From contig JARXAD010000003.1 in the NCBI GenBank assembly GCA_029866025.1, forward strand, positions 124,001-188,000: a stretch of 64,000 nt of DNA, given 5' to 3'. The DNA is from Vampirovibrionales bacterium (lineage in GTDB: Bacteria > Cyanobacteriota > Vampirovibrionia > Vampirovibrionales > Vampirovibrionaceae). Both the position numbers and the translations under genes were made by a program. Shown here piece after piece: positions 17,148 to 26,612 of the stretch. Below the pieces are notes generated by a model. That model saw only the letters and a program-made list of their open reading frames with translations, did no database searches and was not told the origin of the DNA. Each line of letters starts with the position of its first letter. Within the stretch, counting starts at the first letter, position 1.

Positions 17148-18170
17148 ATGTCTGCTCATGATGATTCCCAACCCCTTGATCCGTATGCCGTAGAAGCCCC
17201 AATAACTACGGGCAAATGGATACAAAACTTTTTGGGCCATTACTGGGTGATGGTATTTTTTGGCTGTATTTTTGTCACCATGGTGTCCATTCCCCTCATT
17301 CTTATTGGTGGCATGCCTCTTAAGGCCCTGTTTATCGTCACGGCCTTTGCCATCGCCATTACCTTGGCATTTGTGGCCCCCATTTTAATGGCACCCTTTA
17401 TGGTTTTGGTTATTGCCTGTGTGTTTGGCTTTACGCCTGAGGCAGGTTACAACAAAGCCGGTTGGGGCTTGGGTACTGTGTTTGCCTTGTTGGCAGCCAT
17501 GGGCTTACCTTATTTTTTAAAGAAGAGCGCCCCTGAAGAGCCTCTTACCGGCACTACCGAAACACTAGCTTTGCCTGTGGCGTTAACAGCACCCGTTACT
17601 GTGACCCCCAAAATAGAAGAGCCCAAAGCCGCCAAAGGCCCCAAACCCATAAAATTTGATAAAACCATTGCCGCCAAAGGCGTCACCATTATTTTTGGAT
17701 CTGAAAGTGGCAACGCCGAAGGATTGGCCGATGTGGTTAAAGGCAAACTGGTTAAAGACGGGCACTCTGTTCAAGTATTGGATGCAGCCGTGGTGGACGC
17801 ACGTCACCTAAAAGCCTTTGCAAACCTGTTGGTTCTTACCAGCACTTGGGGCGAAGGGGATCCGCCCAGCAACGCCATTGAGCTAGTGGCTGACTTGAAA
17901 AATAAAACCTTGGGCTTGTCCACGACGGGGATTCAGTTTTCGGTGTTGTCTTTGGGCGATACGAGCTATGAGCTATTTTGCCAATGCGGTAAAGACTTTG
18001 ACCAATACCTAGAGCAATACGGCGGCAAGCGTTTGTTTAAACGCGTAGACTGCGATATTACCTACGAAACCCCTTTTGAAGAGTGGTTAACCGGTGTGCA
18101 AGGGGCTTTAAAGGCCGGCTTAAATACCACTGCTGAGTTCGTGGAAGAGCCTGTTTTAGTAGCGGTATAA
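17148..18170 (+). CDS. Membrane-anchored flavodoxin-domain protein
   Basis: 340 residues in two parts. Residues 25-125 contain about three membrane helices (e.g. HYWVMVFFGCIFVTMVSIPL). After a linker rich in Pro, Lys and Ala, residues 180-325 form a flavodoxin domain like that of sulfite reductase or cytochrome P450 reductase: FGSESGNAEGLADVV (phosphate loop), LTSTWGEGDPPSNA and LSLGDTSYELFCQCGKDFD. No FAD/NADPH-binding reductase module follows, so another protein must reduce it. AAGG lies 8 bases before the ATG. It is 29 bp upstream of a second flavodoxin-domain gene. Confidence 0.85.
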   Translation: MSAHDDSQPLDPYAVEAPITTGKWIQNFLGHYWVMVFFGCIFVTMVSIPLILIGGMPLKALFIVTAFAIAITLAFVAPILMAPFMVLVIACVFGFTPEAGYNKAGWGLGTVFALLAAMGLPYFLKKSAPEEPLTGTTETLALPVALTAPVTVTPKIEEPKAAKGPKPIKFDKTIAAKGVTIIFGSESGNAEGLADVVKGKLVKDGHSVQVLDAAVVDARHLKAFANLLVLTSTWGEGDPPSNAIELVADLKNKTLGLSTTGIQFSVLSLGDTSYELFCQCGKDFDQYLEQYGGKRLFKRVDCDITYETPFEEWLTGVQGALKAGLNTTAEFVEEPVLVAV

Positions 18171-18199
18171 AAGCAGAGACTGGTTAAGGCCAACGCCGA

Positions 18200-18727
18200 A
18201 TGAAAATGCCCATTCAAATACTAAAACGCCTGTCAGATGAGGAGCGCTCTTCACTGCAGGCGTTTTCTCTTAAGGACCCTTCGGCAGGGTCCATTCTCAT
18301 TGCTTGGGCTTCGGAAACGGGAACCGCCGAGCGTTTGGCTTTTGAAACCGCTACAGCACTTCAGGCTCAAGGGTTGTCGGTAATGGTGCTACCTTTTTCA
18401 GAGGTTTCAATCCAACAACTCACCACCATAGGCGTGGCTGTGTTCCTCACCAGTACCTGGGGGGATGGCGACCCACCGACCAATGGCGAAGCGCTTCTCA
18501 AGGCCTTTCTGGCGTCTACAGAACCATTACCTAACCTTCGCTACACTGTGTGTGCCGTCGGTGATAGCGCTTACCCGCGCTTTTGTCAGTGTGGTAAAGA
18601 CCTAGACATCGCTTTAGAACAATTAGGTGCGACTCGGCTGGCCCCTTTGGCCACGTGCGATATTGATGTGGAACCTGATTTTAATCTTTGGTTAGAAGCG
18701 GTATTGGACGCTCTCAGTAACAACTAA
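18200..18727 (+). CDS. Soluble flavodoxin-domain protein
   Basis: 175 residues, the same sulfite-reductase-type flavodoxin domain as the gene upstream but without the membrane part: IAWASETGTAERLAFE, LTSTWGDGDPPTNGEA and CAVGDSAYPRFCQCGKDLD. FMN-contact motifs are intact in both copies. The pair looks like a tandem duplication in which one copy gained or lost a membrane anchor. Probably co-transcribed with the upstream copy. Electron donor and acceptor are unknown. Confidence 0.85.
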   Translation: MKMPIQILKRLSDEERSSLQAFSLKDPSAGSILIAWASETGTAERLAFETATALQAQGLSVMVLPFSEVSIQQLTTIGVAVFLTSTWGDGDPPTNGEALLKAFLASTEPLPNLRYTVCAVGDSAYPRFCQCGKDLDIALEQLGATRLAPLATCDIDVEPDFNLWLEAVLDALSNN

Positions 18728-18791
18728 AACCACAACGTTAAAAAAGACCCTAAATTTCCTATTAATCTTTCAGCCTTAGAAAGACTACCGC

Positions 18792-19475
18792 ATGTCACGC
18801 CTGCATACTGAAACCCACTCCGTGTCTAGCATTGGGTGGCTTCGAGCCTCGGTACTGGGCGCCAATGACGGCATTATTTCCACCGCCAGTTTGATTCTTG
18901 GTGTTGCTTCAGCCAATCCAACAGATCCTCATATTTTAGTGGCTGGCATTGCCGGACTTGCAGCAGGTGCGCTGTCTATGGCTGCAGGAGAATACGTCTC
19001 GGTGAGTTCTCAAGTGGATGTGGAGCAGGCCAGCCTAGCTCAAGAGCGTCAGGAACTGGTCGAATCTCCGGAACAGGAAGCGCATGAACTGACCCAAATT
19101 TATGTCCACCGTGGTGTAGAATTGTCTCTGGCACAGCAATTAATGCAGCAAGATGCCCTTGGCGCCCATGCACGGGATGAACTGGGTATTTCTGAAACAA
19201 CCATGGCACGACCCATTCAGGCCGCCGTTGCATCTGCAACCACGTTTTCTGTAGGTGCATCCGTTCCCCTACTATTGGTTGTTGTAGCGCCGCCTCGGCA
19301 TTTGCTCTGGATTGTAGGCCTGGGCTCCCTAGTACTGTTAGCCCTATTGGGTATTGTCAGTGCCAAAGCCTCGGGGTCCAGCCTGCTCAAGCCCACTGTT
19401 CGGGTTACTTTGTGGGGGGCTTTTGCCATGGCTCTTACCACCGCCCTCGGTTTATTGTTTGGCCAAGGACTATAA
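18792..19475 (+). CDS. VIT1/CCC1-family Fe2+/Mn2+ transporter
   Basis: 227 residues, five predicted membrane helices. The start of the family is recognisable as GWLRASVLGANDGIISTASLILGVASA, followed by AAGALSMAAGEYVSVSSQ. A charged cytosolic segment rich in Glu and His (about residues 70-120) corresponds to the metal-binding region. C-terminal helices complete the fold. Members move Fe2+ or Mn2+ out of the cytosol. It lies 64 bp after the flavodoxin pair; whether it belongs to the same transcript is open. Confidence 0.9.
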   Translation: MSRLHTETHSVSSIGWLRASVLGANDGIISTASLILGVASANPTDPHILVAGIAGLAAGALSMAAGEYVSVSSQVDVEQASLAQERQELVESPEQEAHELTQIYVHRGVELSLAQQLMQQDALGAHARDELGISETTMARPIQAAVASATTFSVGASVPLLLVVVAPPRHLLWIVGLGSLVLLALLGIVSAKASGSSLLKPTVRVTLWGAFAMALTTALGLLFGQGL

Positions 19476-20340
19476 AAAACTACTCCAAAAAAAGCCGCCC
19501 CAACAAGCTAATAGACGGTTTATTGTTGTGTAGGTAAGAAATGCTGACACCTGCTAAAAGACTTAAAGGTTGCCCAAAGCCATCACACTTGAAAGTACCG
19601 TATTTTTAAATACAAGTTTTTTAGGCAAGGGTTGAAGGGATGAACAGACTCTGCCCATCAAAAATTTCAAGGCAGGAACAAACCCATGGAGTGAGTCGTC
19701 CTTTTAGTTATGTGTCATTTTTAAGAGAGGCTTTTCAATAACTTGTGGCCCCAGTTTTTGAATCTCAGCCAGCACCGTGGGAAGACTAACCGAGAAGAAC
19801 TTGACAATTCCTCAAAGGATCATACGACTTTGGTAAAAGCAGCTCTTTAGGAAGCCTCATCTAAATACCATTTAGGATTGTCTGTGGTAGAGAGATTCAG
19901 AGAAACCATTCTAAGAATACCACTTGCTAGGACAACGTTAGGCGTATAATTTTATACAAAGGCTCTAAAATAATCACTTCATCGCCTGGTTCAACAAAGG
20001 CCAACAGACTATCTGCCAATCCTTCCGCAGCCTCACAAAGAAATTAATTTCGGTTCCTGGATAAATTAAGCAAGGTGATTGTATTAGGCGACTCTGTTTA
20101 AAATGAGCTACCACAGCTAAGCATATCCCCAGGTAAAACTATACTTATTAAAATAGCATCGCGTTATGTTTTAAACTATCGGATCAAGGAAAATTATGCA
20201 TTCTTTGAGCAAGGTTTGTGGCTGGGTATTTTGCTGCCAAGCGGCTCATTTTTCAAATAGTAGACTCTGAAAAATGCTGAGTTGGGCTAGCAGGAGAAAT
20301 AAGCTTTTAAGGTCGCAAGGTATGATTATGGAATAGAGAT
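19476..20340. other. 865-bp gene-free, AT-rich region
   Basis: No intact ORF of convincing quality on either strand. It contains the decayed aminotransferase described separately. Near 19706-19800 (minus) there is an open stretch ending FFSVSLPTVLAEIQKLG..., which could be another gene remnant of unknown origin. The stretch marks the left edge of the AT-richer accessory block that includes the dab operon. Confidence 0.6.
19940..20275 (-). pseudogene. Decayed class I/II PLP aminotransferase (kynurenine/methionine aminotransferase type)
   Basis: Reading the minus strand in shifting frames gives FSESTI-stop-KMSRLAAKYPATNLAQ near 20275-20195, matching the start of this aminotransferase group (typically MSxLAxxxxAxNLGQGFPDF). 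Further on, EAAEGLADSLLAFVEPGDEV and IILEPLY near 20034-19950 match its central GATEAL...AFVNPGDEVIxxEPxY motif. The two matches are in the right order on the same strand, separated by frameshifts and stops, and the catalytic Lys region is gone. It is clearly non-functional. Confidence 0.72.
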
Positions 20341-22962
20341 TCAACCTATTGCCATAGGATCTAACACATGTAGATTGATCCAACCATTCTCAACCAGTCG
20401 CTTAACCGATGGGGTTTTATCAATAATCCGTTGAACTCTCTCTTTAGGGGCTTCAATACAGACAAGCAATCGCTGGGGTAAATGATACGGGGTACCATCA
20501 TTACTAAACAGTGACTCATAGGGCAGGCCCACTTGCAAATCGCTTCGATTGCCCTGATAGACTCCTAAAAGGCTCACAACGTTATGGGTGTATTTTTTAC
20601 CGCTACCAAACCGTTGTTGGTCTAAGGTGGAAAAGAGGTATTGGAGGTTGATCCATGCTCCCACCACCATAGGGGCTGACATAATTAAGGATAAAATCGA
20701 TTCATCTTCATCTTTTGTCCAGTCGTAAGAGTGTAAAAAGCACCGACCTTCCAAGTTCAACGTTTTCGTCCAATCGCGTTGGCCAATAATAAAGGCCTGA
20801 TTTTGAGACAGTCCCCACTCTGGACGCGTTTGAGACCAGTCATAGGCTGACATGTTGCCGCCATGGTGATGAGATTGATGATGTAATACGTTAGGCTTTG
20901 ATATCAATTGATGTTGATACAGACGAGACGCCTCTTGGAAAGACTCCTTGATGGATTGCCACACAGAATGGTCCTGAGGGCGAATAACTGACTCGTTAAG
21001 AAAAATAACGTCTTGGGTAGTGGTGTTATGCTCTGCGGCTATAAAATACGTTCTATCCGGTATTTCAAGGGATTCCTTCAGCTTACTCCGCACATCTGCT
21101 TCGTTAAGCCACTGGCACAGTACCGAGGCGTTGTACCCACCACCATTGGCTCCACAGGCACCACAATCTAATGAGGACTTGTAGGGGTTATTTTTGGTTT
21201 GAGCGGCATGCCCTGTAATGATAACAAAAGGGGCTAGAGGGAAACGAAGGCCCATCAGTGGAATAATGGAAGCTACCAAGCCAGCCTTCTCCTCTGAAGT
21301 CAAATCGATTGACAATTGAACATCACTAGAATGCTGGTTACAGGGTTGGGTGGTGTAGGTTGTTCCCATTTTAGATTGAAGCGCTGCTTTTATTGCTTCA
21401 TAGGCCTTACCAAACCATGAGCCAACAAAGGAATCTCGCACCATGGTAAGACCATGGATCACCCCCAACGCTTCCACATAACCAAAAGTTGCAAACAAGT
21501 CGCGCCTGATTTTTTTAAATGCATAAATCCACTGTTGGCGATAAAGGGACGCTTTCCGAACGGCTCTAGAAAGCAGAGGTGACGGCATATTGCTTGCTAC
21601 AGATTCTTGAACCGAATAGGAGGGCGATAAAAGAATGGGACATAAAGGCAGTGACTCTAAGTCTCCATAATGCTTTCCTTCGATTGCCAAGCCAAAAAAG
21701 CCAGCAAAGCCATAGGTCTCAATCGCAGCAACCGATTCTAGTATTCGACGATAGGGCTCTGAACGAACATCAATGCAAAACACAGCCTGTGCTTTGGGCA
21801 AAAGAGATGCCTCTACTGAAAGACTCGATGTATACGCATTGGTTAAAGCCTGTAGCAGAGGCGTTTGTTGATGAACCTCTAAAGCACGAATGAGAATGGC
21901 AACACAATCCAGTAATGTGACGGTGTTAAAATATCCTTGCCACTGTTGGGGTGAATGCTGAAAGGAATAAACAAAGTCTGGATTACCTTGAGAAATCCAC
22001 TGTAAGCGCTGTGTAAATGTTTTATTAATCTCAGTCGATGGAGGGTTAGCGTTTTGATAAAATCCGCTTTGCTTAATGGCGACGGTGTACAATAATCGCA
22101 CGGTTAAGTAATCATAGATGGCATTTCCGTATTCTGGGCTGGCTTCTTGTTGATACTTGAGATACCCAACCCACCCTGGAAGTGATTGGCACTCCTCATT
22201 AATGATCCACTCATAGTTGTTATGAGGCACAGAAAGCGCTTGGAGTAGTTTTTCAAGGCGATTCAAAGGCTGTAACAAGTTTAACCCTAGAGTAATAGTT
22301 GTCTTTTTTAAAAATATTTGCAACTCTTTTGGAGCCTGAGAGTCATACTGTATTATATTTTGCCAAGCGTCATAAAAAGAAGTGTTTGAAGACCGAGGCA
22401 TCTTCCACACCGCTTGACCATTATCCCAGTAAGTAGCTAACCACTTTACAAGTTGTTCATCCACCCAGCATGATTGGGACGTTGACAGTAATTTCAATGG
22501 AATTATGGCTTCTTTATCAAAAGTCTGCTTAAATACACCCTCTAAAATAATATTTTCAGACATCTCTTCTGTTAAGAAAGTTTTTAATTCTTGAGACAAA
22601 GCAGCTTGATAGGTAAAGGTTTTTGTTGCAATCGATAAGCTCTGATCCAATACGCCATTCTTAAACGGATACTGATCAATGGCTTCGACAACGTTGTTCC
22701 AACTAAATTGTTGCCGACGGTACAAATCTTTAAAAAGAAATAATGAATCTTCTAAGTGGTGCCTTAATAGAGGTTTGCTTTGCTTTAAGGCCTCCACAAA
22801 GGAGCGATCTTCAAAACCAACTAAGGGATTACAGGCATTGACGGTATGCAGAGGCCATACTTTCCCGTAAATATTCAAAACCTTATCAATTGAGTTCTTA
22901 ATCGAATCCATATTACTATCTTGTGTTACGAAGTCAACTTGTTTGGTTGCGGTGGAGGGCAT
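20341..22962 (-). CDS. dabA: DabA (DUF2309), inorganic carbon transporter subunit
   Basis: 873 residues from the ATG at 22962, which has AAGGA six bases upstream. DabA is the zinc-containing, carbonic-anhydrase-like subunit of the DAB dissolved inorganic carbon pump and works with the membrane subunit DabB. The zinc-site motifs are visible: VFCIDVRSEPYRRILE near residue 395 (Cys and Asp ligands) and the later pair TGHAAQTKNNP...LDCGACGANGGGYNA near 590-610 (His and Cys ligands). The PLVGFEDRSF start is also typical. It is the third gene of a lysR-dabB-dabA set, 47 bp after dabB. It looks intact and full length. Confidence 0.93.
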   Translation of the reverse strand: MPSTATKQVDFVTQDSNMDSIKNSIDKVLNIYGKVWPLHTVNACNPLVGFEDRSFVEALKQSKPLLRHHLEDSLFLFKDLYRRQQFSWNNVVEAIDQYPFKNGVLDQSLSIATKTFTYQAALSQELKTFLTEEMSENIILEGVFKQTFDKEAIIPLKLLSTSQSCWVDEQLVKWLATYWDNGQAVWKMPRSSNTSFYDAWQNIIQYDSQAPKELQIFLKKTTITLGLNLLQPLNRLEKLLQALSVPHNNYEWIINEECQSLPGWVGYLKYQQEASPEYGNAIYDYLTVRLLYTVAIKQSGFYQNANPPSTEINKTFTQRLQWISQGNPDFVYSFQHSPQQWQGYFNTVTLLDCVAILIRALEVHQQTPLLQALTNAYTSSLSVEASLLPKAQAVFCIDVRSEPYRRILESVAAIETYGFAGFFGLAIEGKHYGDLESLPLCPILLSPSYSVQESVASNMPSPLLSRAVRKASLYRQQWIYAFKKIRRDLFATFGYVEALGVIHGLTMVRDSFVGSWFGKAYEAIKAALQSKMGTTYTTQPCNQHSSDVQLSIDLTSEEKAGLVASIIPLMGLRFPLAPFVIITGHAAQTKNNPYKSSLDCGACGANGGGYNASVLCQWLNEADVRSKLKESLEIPDRTYFIAAEHNTTTQDVIFLNESVIRPQDHSVWQSIKESFQEASRLYQHQLISKPNVLHHQSHHHGGNMSAYDWSQTRPEWGLSQNQAFIIGQRDWTKTLNLEGRCFLHSYDWTKDEDESILSLIMSAPMVVGAWINLQYLFSTLDQQRFGSGKKYTHNVVSLLGVYQGNRSDLQVGLPYESLFSNDGTPYHLPQRLLVCIEAPKERVQRIIDKTPSVKRLVENGWINLHVLDPMAIG

Positions 22963-23009
22963 ACGCAATCCTTTATAAAAAATGATAAACAGTCGTTAAA
23001 CTAGTTGTA

Positions 23010-24572
23010 CTATGTTTGTATTGCTTGGCGATGAGAAAACGTTGTCATGAAATTTGTTGGAGTAACATGGTCATCACTTGCGTTTAAGAAAAACAGATAC
23101 AATCGCTGAACGATAGCTTGTGGAACCGGAAGCAAACCAACCATTACTAAAAAAATAAATCCACTAAATACACTCACGATGATGGCGACTCCTGTTGTAA
23201 ATAAGGAGTTGTTAAACAAATACATTCGATTCCACGCTTGAAGGTAGTGCTCAGCAAATCCCTCGTACAAGGTGTAGCCACTTAACAAAGCAAAGCCAAA
23301 TAAGCCACTCAAAACAATGCTAAAGAGCGAGACGCCTTTGCTTTTTTGGAGAGTAAGGCCACTAAATACCACAGACAGTACCAGCATTACCCCAAGCAAT
23401 GGGTTTAAATGTTCTAAGCTATGGCTAAGAGGTAAAAAGCACTGGCCCAGAGAAAAAGCGATTCCTGTTGAGGCAATCACTCCGGCCAGAAGAGACCAAC
23501 GGTATGAAACTGCATTACAGGTTTCATTCTGGGCGAGGGTTACGTTTCGAATATAGCGACGGTGTTCAATAACACTCCCCGACGCTAAGAAAAATCGGGC
23601 CTTGAACAACCCATGAACAATTAAGTGGCCAATGGCTAAATGAAAAGCCCCTAAGCCACACTCCAATATCATAAATCCCATTTGCCCAATGGTGGAAAAG
23701 GTTAAATAGCGTTTAACATCGTTTTGCACCAGCATCGCAGCACTGCCAAATACAGCGGATATTAGTCCCAGAATGACCAAGCCATTCATTACCCAAGGTT
23801 GTGTTATCAATACGGTTGATATTTTGGCAAATAATATAGCCCCAGCATTAACAAAACCCGCATGCATAATGGCCGAAACAGGGGTTGGAGCCGTCAGTGT
23901 GTTGGGTAGCCAACGATGAAAGGGAAGAATGGCTGTTTTAGTCATCACTCCTATTACTAAGGCAATAATAGACGCGATAAGCATAGGAGATTCGACAGGC
24001 GAATTACTAATCCACAGAGAGAGATACGGTGTATGATAGCTGTACGTTAGCCCTGCCAACCCACTTAGTAGAAGTAGATCGCCGAGTAGAAAGGTATTAA
24101 GTGCCATTTTTGATGACTGAATGGCCGAAGAAATTTGGGTGTGGCGAATAAGCAGAACCAATACCCACCCCGATAAAATCCATGATACTGACAAAAGGGC
24201 CACGTGGTTAGCTGTGACAAACAACAATAAGCCAGCCATTAATAATTTGATTTTGAGGAAAAATTCACCATAATGAGAGTCCGTTTGAAGGTAATTGTAT
24301 GAAAAACGCTTGACTAAGACCCCCATAAACAAAATATAAGGGACCAATACTGCCTGCAACGTGGTTATTTGAAGGTAGCTTGCACTCGATGAAGGGTGAG
24401 TCTTTAGAAAATAACTAAACGAAAAAGCGATGCCAAGAAGAAAGGCTATCCAAGAAGAGGCTTCGCTCCAAGTTCGGCAAAGCCCTTTAGAACACCTGCC
24501 TTTGATAATGAGCAAGCCTAATGCGCTAAGCAGCATCGTCGTCATAGCCAGTAGCAAAAATAAATCGGTCAT
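23010..24572 (-). CDS. dabB: DabB, NADH-dehydrogenase-subunit-5-like membrane protein
   Basis: 520 residues from the ATG at 24572 (GGAG nine bases upstream); the frame is open to a GTG at 24626. Many membrane helices with the proton-translocating antiporter core: KTAILPFHRWLPNTLTAPTP, SAIMHAGFVNAGAILFAK and the VKRYLTFSTIGQMGFM and GHLIVHGLFKARFFL segments, carrying the Lys and His residues shared with NuoL. Shorter than NuoL, without its long C-terminal lateral helix, as expected of DabB. It couples a cation gradient to CO2/bicarbonate uptake together with DabA, encoded immediately downstream. Confidence 0.92.
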   Translation of the reverse strand: MTDLFLLLAMTTMLLSALGLLIIKGRCSKGLCRTWSEASSWIAFLLGIAFSFSYFLKTHPSSSASYLQITTLQAVLVPYILFMGVLVKRFSYNYLQTDSHYGEFFLKIKLLMAGLLLFVTANHVALLSVSWILSGWVLVLLIRHTQISSAIQSSKMALNTFLLGDLLLLSGLAGLTYSYHTPYLSLWISNSPVESPMLIASIIALVIGVMTKTAILPFHRWLPNTLTAPTPVSAIMHAGFVNAGAILFAKISTVLITQPWVMNGLVILGLISAVFGSAAMLVQNDVKRYLTFSTIGQMGFMILECGLGAFHLAIGHLIVHGLFKARFFLASGSVIEHRRYIRNVTLAQNETCNAVSYRWSLLAGVIASTGIAFSLGQCFLPLSHSLEHLNPLLGVMLVLSVVFSGLTLQKSKGVSLFSIVLSGLFGFALLSGYTLYEGFAEHYLQAWNRMYLFNNSLFTTGVAIIVSVFSGFIFLVMVGLLPVPQAIVQRLYLFFLNASDDHVTPTNFMTTFSHRQAIQT

Positions 24573-24675
24573 AAAAACGGGCTCCATTGAGCATTCAATT
24601 TTATCCACAATGTAAGTATCGGCCACAAAGACAAATAAGTAAAATTAATAAATATAATTAGAAGTATAATGCAAT

Positions 24676-25566
24676 CTAATGAATTGTGTGTTCTAAAGCC
24701 TCTTCGATAAATTGTTGAAAGGCTGCAATAACAGGGGGTTGATTTTCTTTGGCTAGCAAACTAATTTCGCTCATTCCCAGTGCGGGTAGGCCATTAGGCG
24801 TTGAGGAAGTTGAATGGCTTAAGTCGATTGGGACACTGGTTAGTGGCTGGACGGACACCCCTAACCCTCCCCTTACGGCAGCTAAACTTCCTGCAAGACT
24901 AGGGCTTGTAAACACGTGTTCGTATTGATATTGATGTTTCTCTAGCAATTTTACAGCATGAGCACGATAGACACAGGGCTCAGGAGACAGTACTAAAGAA
25001 ATCGAACGCTCATTAATCGCTTCTTGTAAGGGATATTCGGGCGAGTGCACCCAAACTAAAGGTTCTTCCCACAATTTATGAGTATGGGCTAAACGACGTT
25101 TTCGGTTGGTCTTGGCAATTACCAAATCAAAATTACCCTGTTCAAACCCTTCTAAAAGTGGAACGGTAAGCTGACAGCGAACGTCTAAGTGGACATTGGG
25201 ATAAATTTTACTAAAGCGACTAAGAATGGAAGGAAGGTACGTGGTTGTAAAATCTTCTGGGGCTCCAAAGCGTATACGACCACTCAATCGAGTTTGATTG
25301 AGTTCGCTAATTACCAGCTCATGTTGAAGCAAAAGCTGTTGCGCTTTAATCAACAAGACATCTCCTTGGGGGGTTAATTTAATGTCTCGCTTGGTTCGAT
25401 GAATGAGAGACGTCCCTAAAGTTTTCTCCAGCTTTTGAATCTGCTGGGACACTGCCGACTGGCTAAGGCCTACTATGTCAGCAGTTTTGGTAAACTGGCC
25501 GCACTGAGCCAGCACGATAAAGGTGTTGAGGAGAGTAGGGTCAAGATATCTCATAAGTCCATCCAT
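24676..25566 (-). CDS. LysR-family transcriptional regulator of the dab operon
   Basis: 296 residues. The N-terminal winged helix-turn-helix is FIVLAQCGQFTKTADIVGLS...SAVSQQIQKLEKTLGTSLIH. The rest is the LysR effector-binding domain (PBP2-like), starting at RIRFGAPEDF. It lies 49-104 bp upstream of dabB on the same strand, so it may head the operon. LysR-type regulators commonly control carbon-fixation and DIC-uptake genes, so a carbon-responsive role is a fair inference. The start may be ATG 25551 rather than 25566. The 293 bp upstream hold no gene I can support. Confidence 0.88.
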   Translation of the reverse strand: MDGLMRYLDPTLLNTFIVLAQCGQFTKTADIVGLSQSAVSQQIQKLEKTLGTSLIHRTKRDIKLTPQGDVLLIKAQQLLLQHELVISELNQTRLSGRIRFGAPEDFTTTYLPSILSRFSKIYPNVHLDVRCQLTVPLLEGFEQGNFDLVIAKTNRKRRLAHTHKLWEEPLVWVHSPEYPLQEAINERSISLVLSPEPCVYRAHAVKLLEKHQYQYEHVFTSPSLAGSLAAVRGGLGVSVQPLTSVPIDLSHSTSSTPNGLPALGMSEISLLAKENQPPVIAAFQQFIEEALEHTIH

Positions 25567-25859
25567 ATATTTTTTTAAAGTCTAGTTAAAATATCCAAAT
25601 TCCCCTAATCTATAAAATAAGAGTAACGTGAGGATTTCATGCGACAGTTCATTTCTAAAGGAATAGAAGCGAAACTCTCTACTTTTAGCTGACTCTGAAT
25701 TCGGAAATGCGGCTCACCAAAAAACAGCCCCTTCATTTATTAGCTAGTCATAACGATGGTCATACATGGCTTGGCAGTAATGTTAGCCATTGGAAATATA
25801 CGAATAATATACAGACCAGTAAAGTCTTTTTGGAATTTTTTAACACAAGCCGGTAGAGC

Positions 25860-26612
25860 TTAAAACATAGCCTTAGACCAGGCTAATACATTAACCTGCT
25901 TAGAGAAATACATGGTAGCTTGACCGATAGCTGGGGGTAAGCCATGATCCATTAGCAGTGTATTGTGTAATATGTTAACATCGGCTGCTTGCAGCGGCCA
26001 AGGCTCATGGTGAATATCGCCCCAAATAAAGCTCCCATTGCTGGCAGGGCAAAAAAAGCACCAGCGAGAGGTGAGCCAGTCTTCTAGTGTGCCTGCTGTT
26101 GGAGTAAACACTGGCCCACTAGGGTTGTAGATGGCCCGAAATTCGCTATGAGCAACACCCGAATGAGTGCGCTTTGAGGTGAATAAAATATTGTTTGATG
26201 CAAGGTTAACCTGCATTGAGGCATTAAAATAGTTGAGCCTGAAAATTCCCCGAGCCATGGCTACCGAAAAAGCATCATCGGCATCCAGCGAATAAAAATA
26301 CACGCCAGGAATCCCATTAACCGTAACGTAGACGCGCACATTTAGTTCGTTAAAGCGAATAGGCCAAATGTTTTTCGGCAGGCCTCGCAACGTCATACAA
26401 AGCTGAAAAGGCACAATGCTAATCCACGCCTGGCCTTTAAAAGTATCGGGCTGCATACCCTTTGGCAAACACAATGCTAAAGCAGCGGGGTCCACTGGTA
26501 CGTTGTAAAAAAGTAGATTTTCCCAACGCTGGCGACTAAACCAAGGCCCCTTTGGTAATTTAACAGAGCGATGCGCTGTTTGGCTTAGTAAGCTATTGGG
26601 AGAATAGTCCAT
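25860..26612 (-). CDS. DUF2071 (YqjF-type) family protein
   Basis: 250 residues matching DUF2071: RQRWENLLFYNVPVDPAALA, LCLPKGMQPDTFKGQAWISI and the FNELNVRVYVTVNGIPGVYF block are characteristic. The family belongs to an acetoacetate-decarboxylase-like fold group and has no settled function. It starts directly after the stop codon of the upstream SDR (TAA-ATG), so the two are co-translated. Low GC, like the rest of this block. Confidence 0.85.
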   Translation of the reverse strand: MDYSPNSLLSQTAHRSVKLPKGPWFSRQRWENLLFYNVPVDPAALALCLPKGMQPDTFKGQAWISIVPFQLCMTLRGLPKNIWPIRFNELNVRVYVTVNGIPGVYFYSLDADDAFSVAMARGIFRLNYFNASMQVNLASNNILFTSKRTHSGVAHSEFRAIYNPSGPVFTPTAGTLEDWLTSRWCFFCPASNGSFIWGDIHHEPWPLQAADVNILHNTLLMDHGLPPAIGQATMYFSKQVNVLAWSKAMF

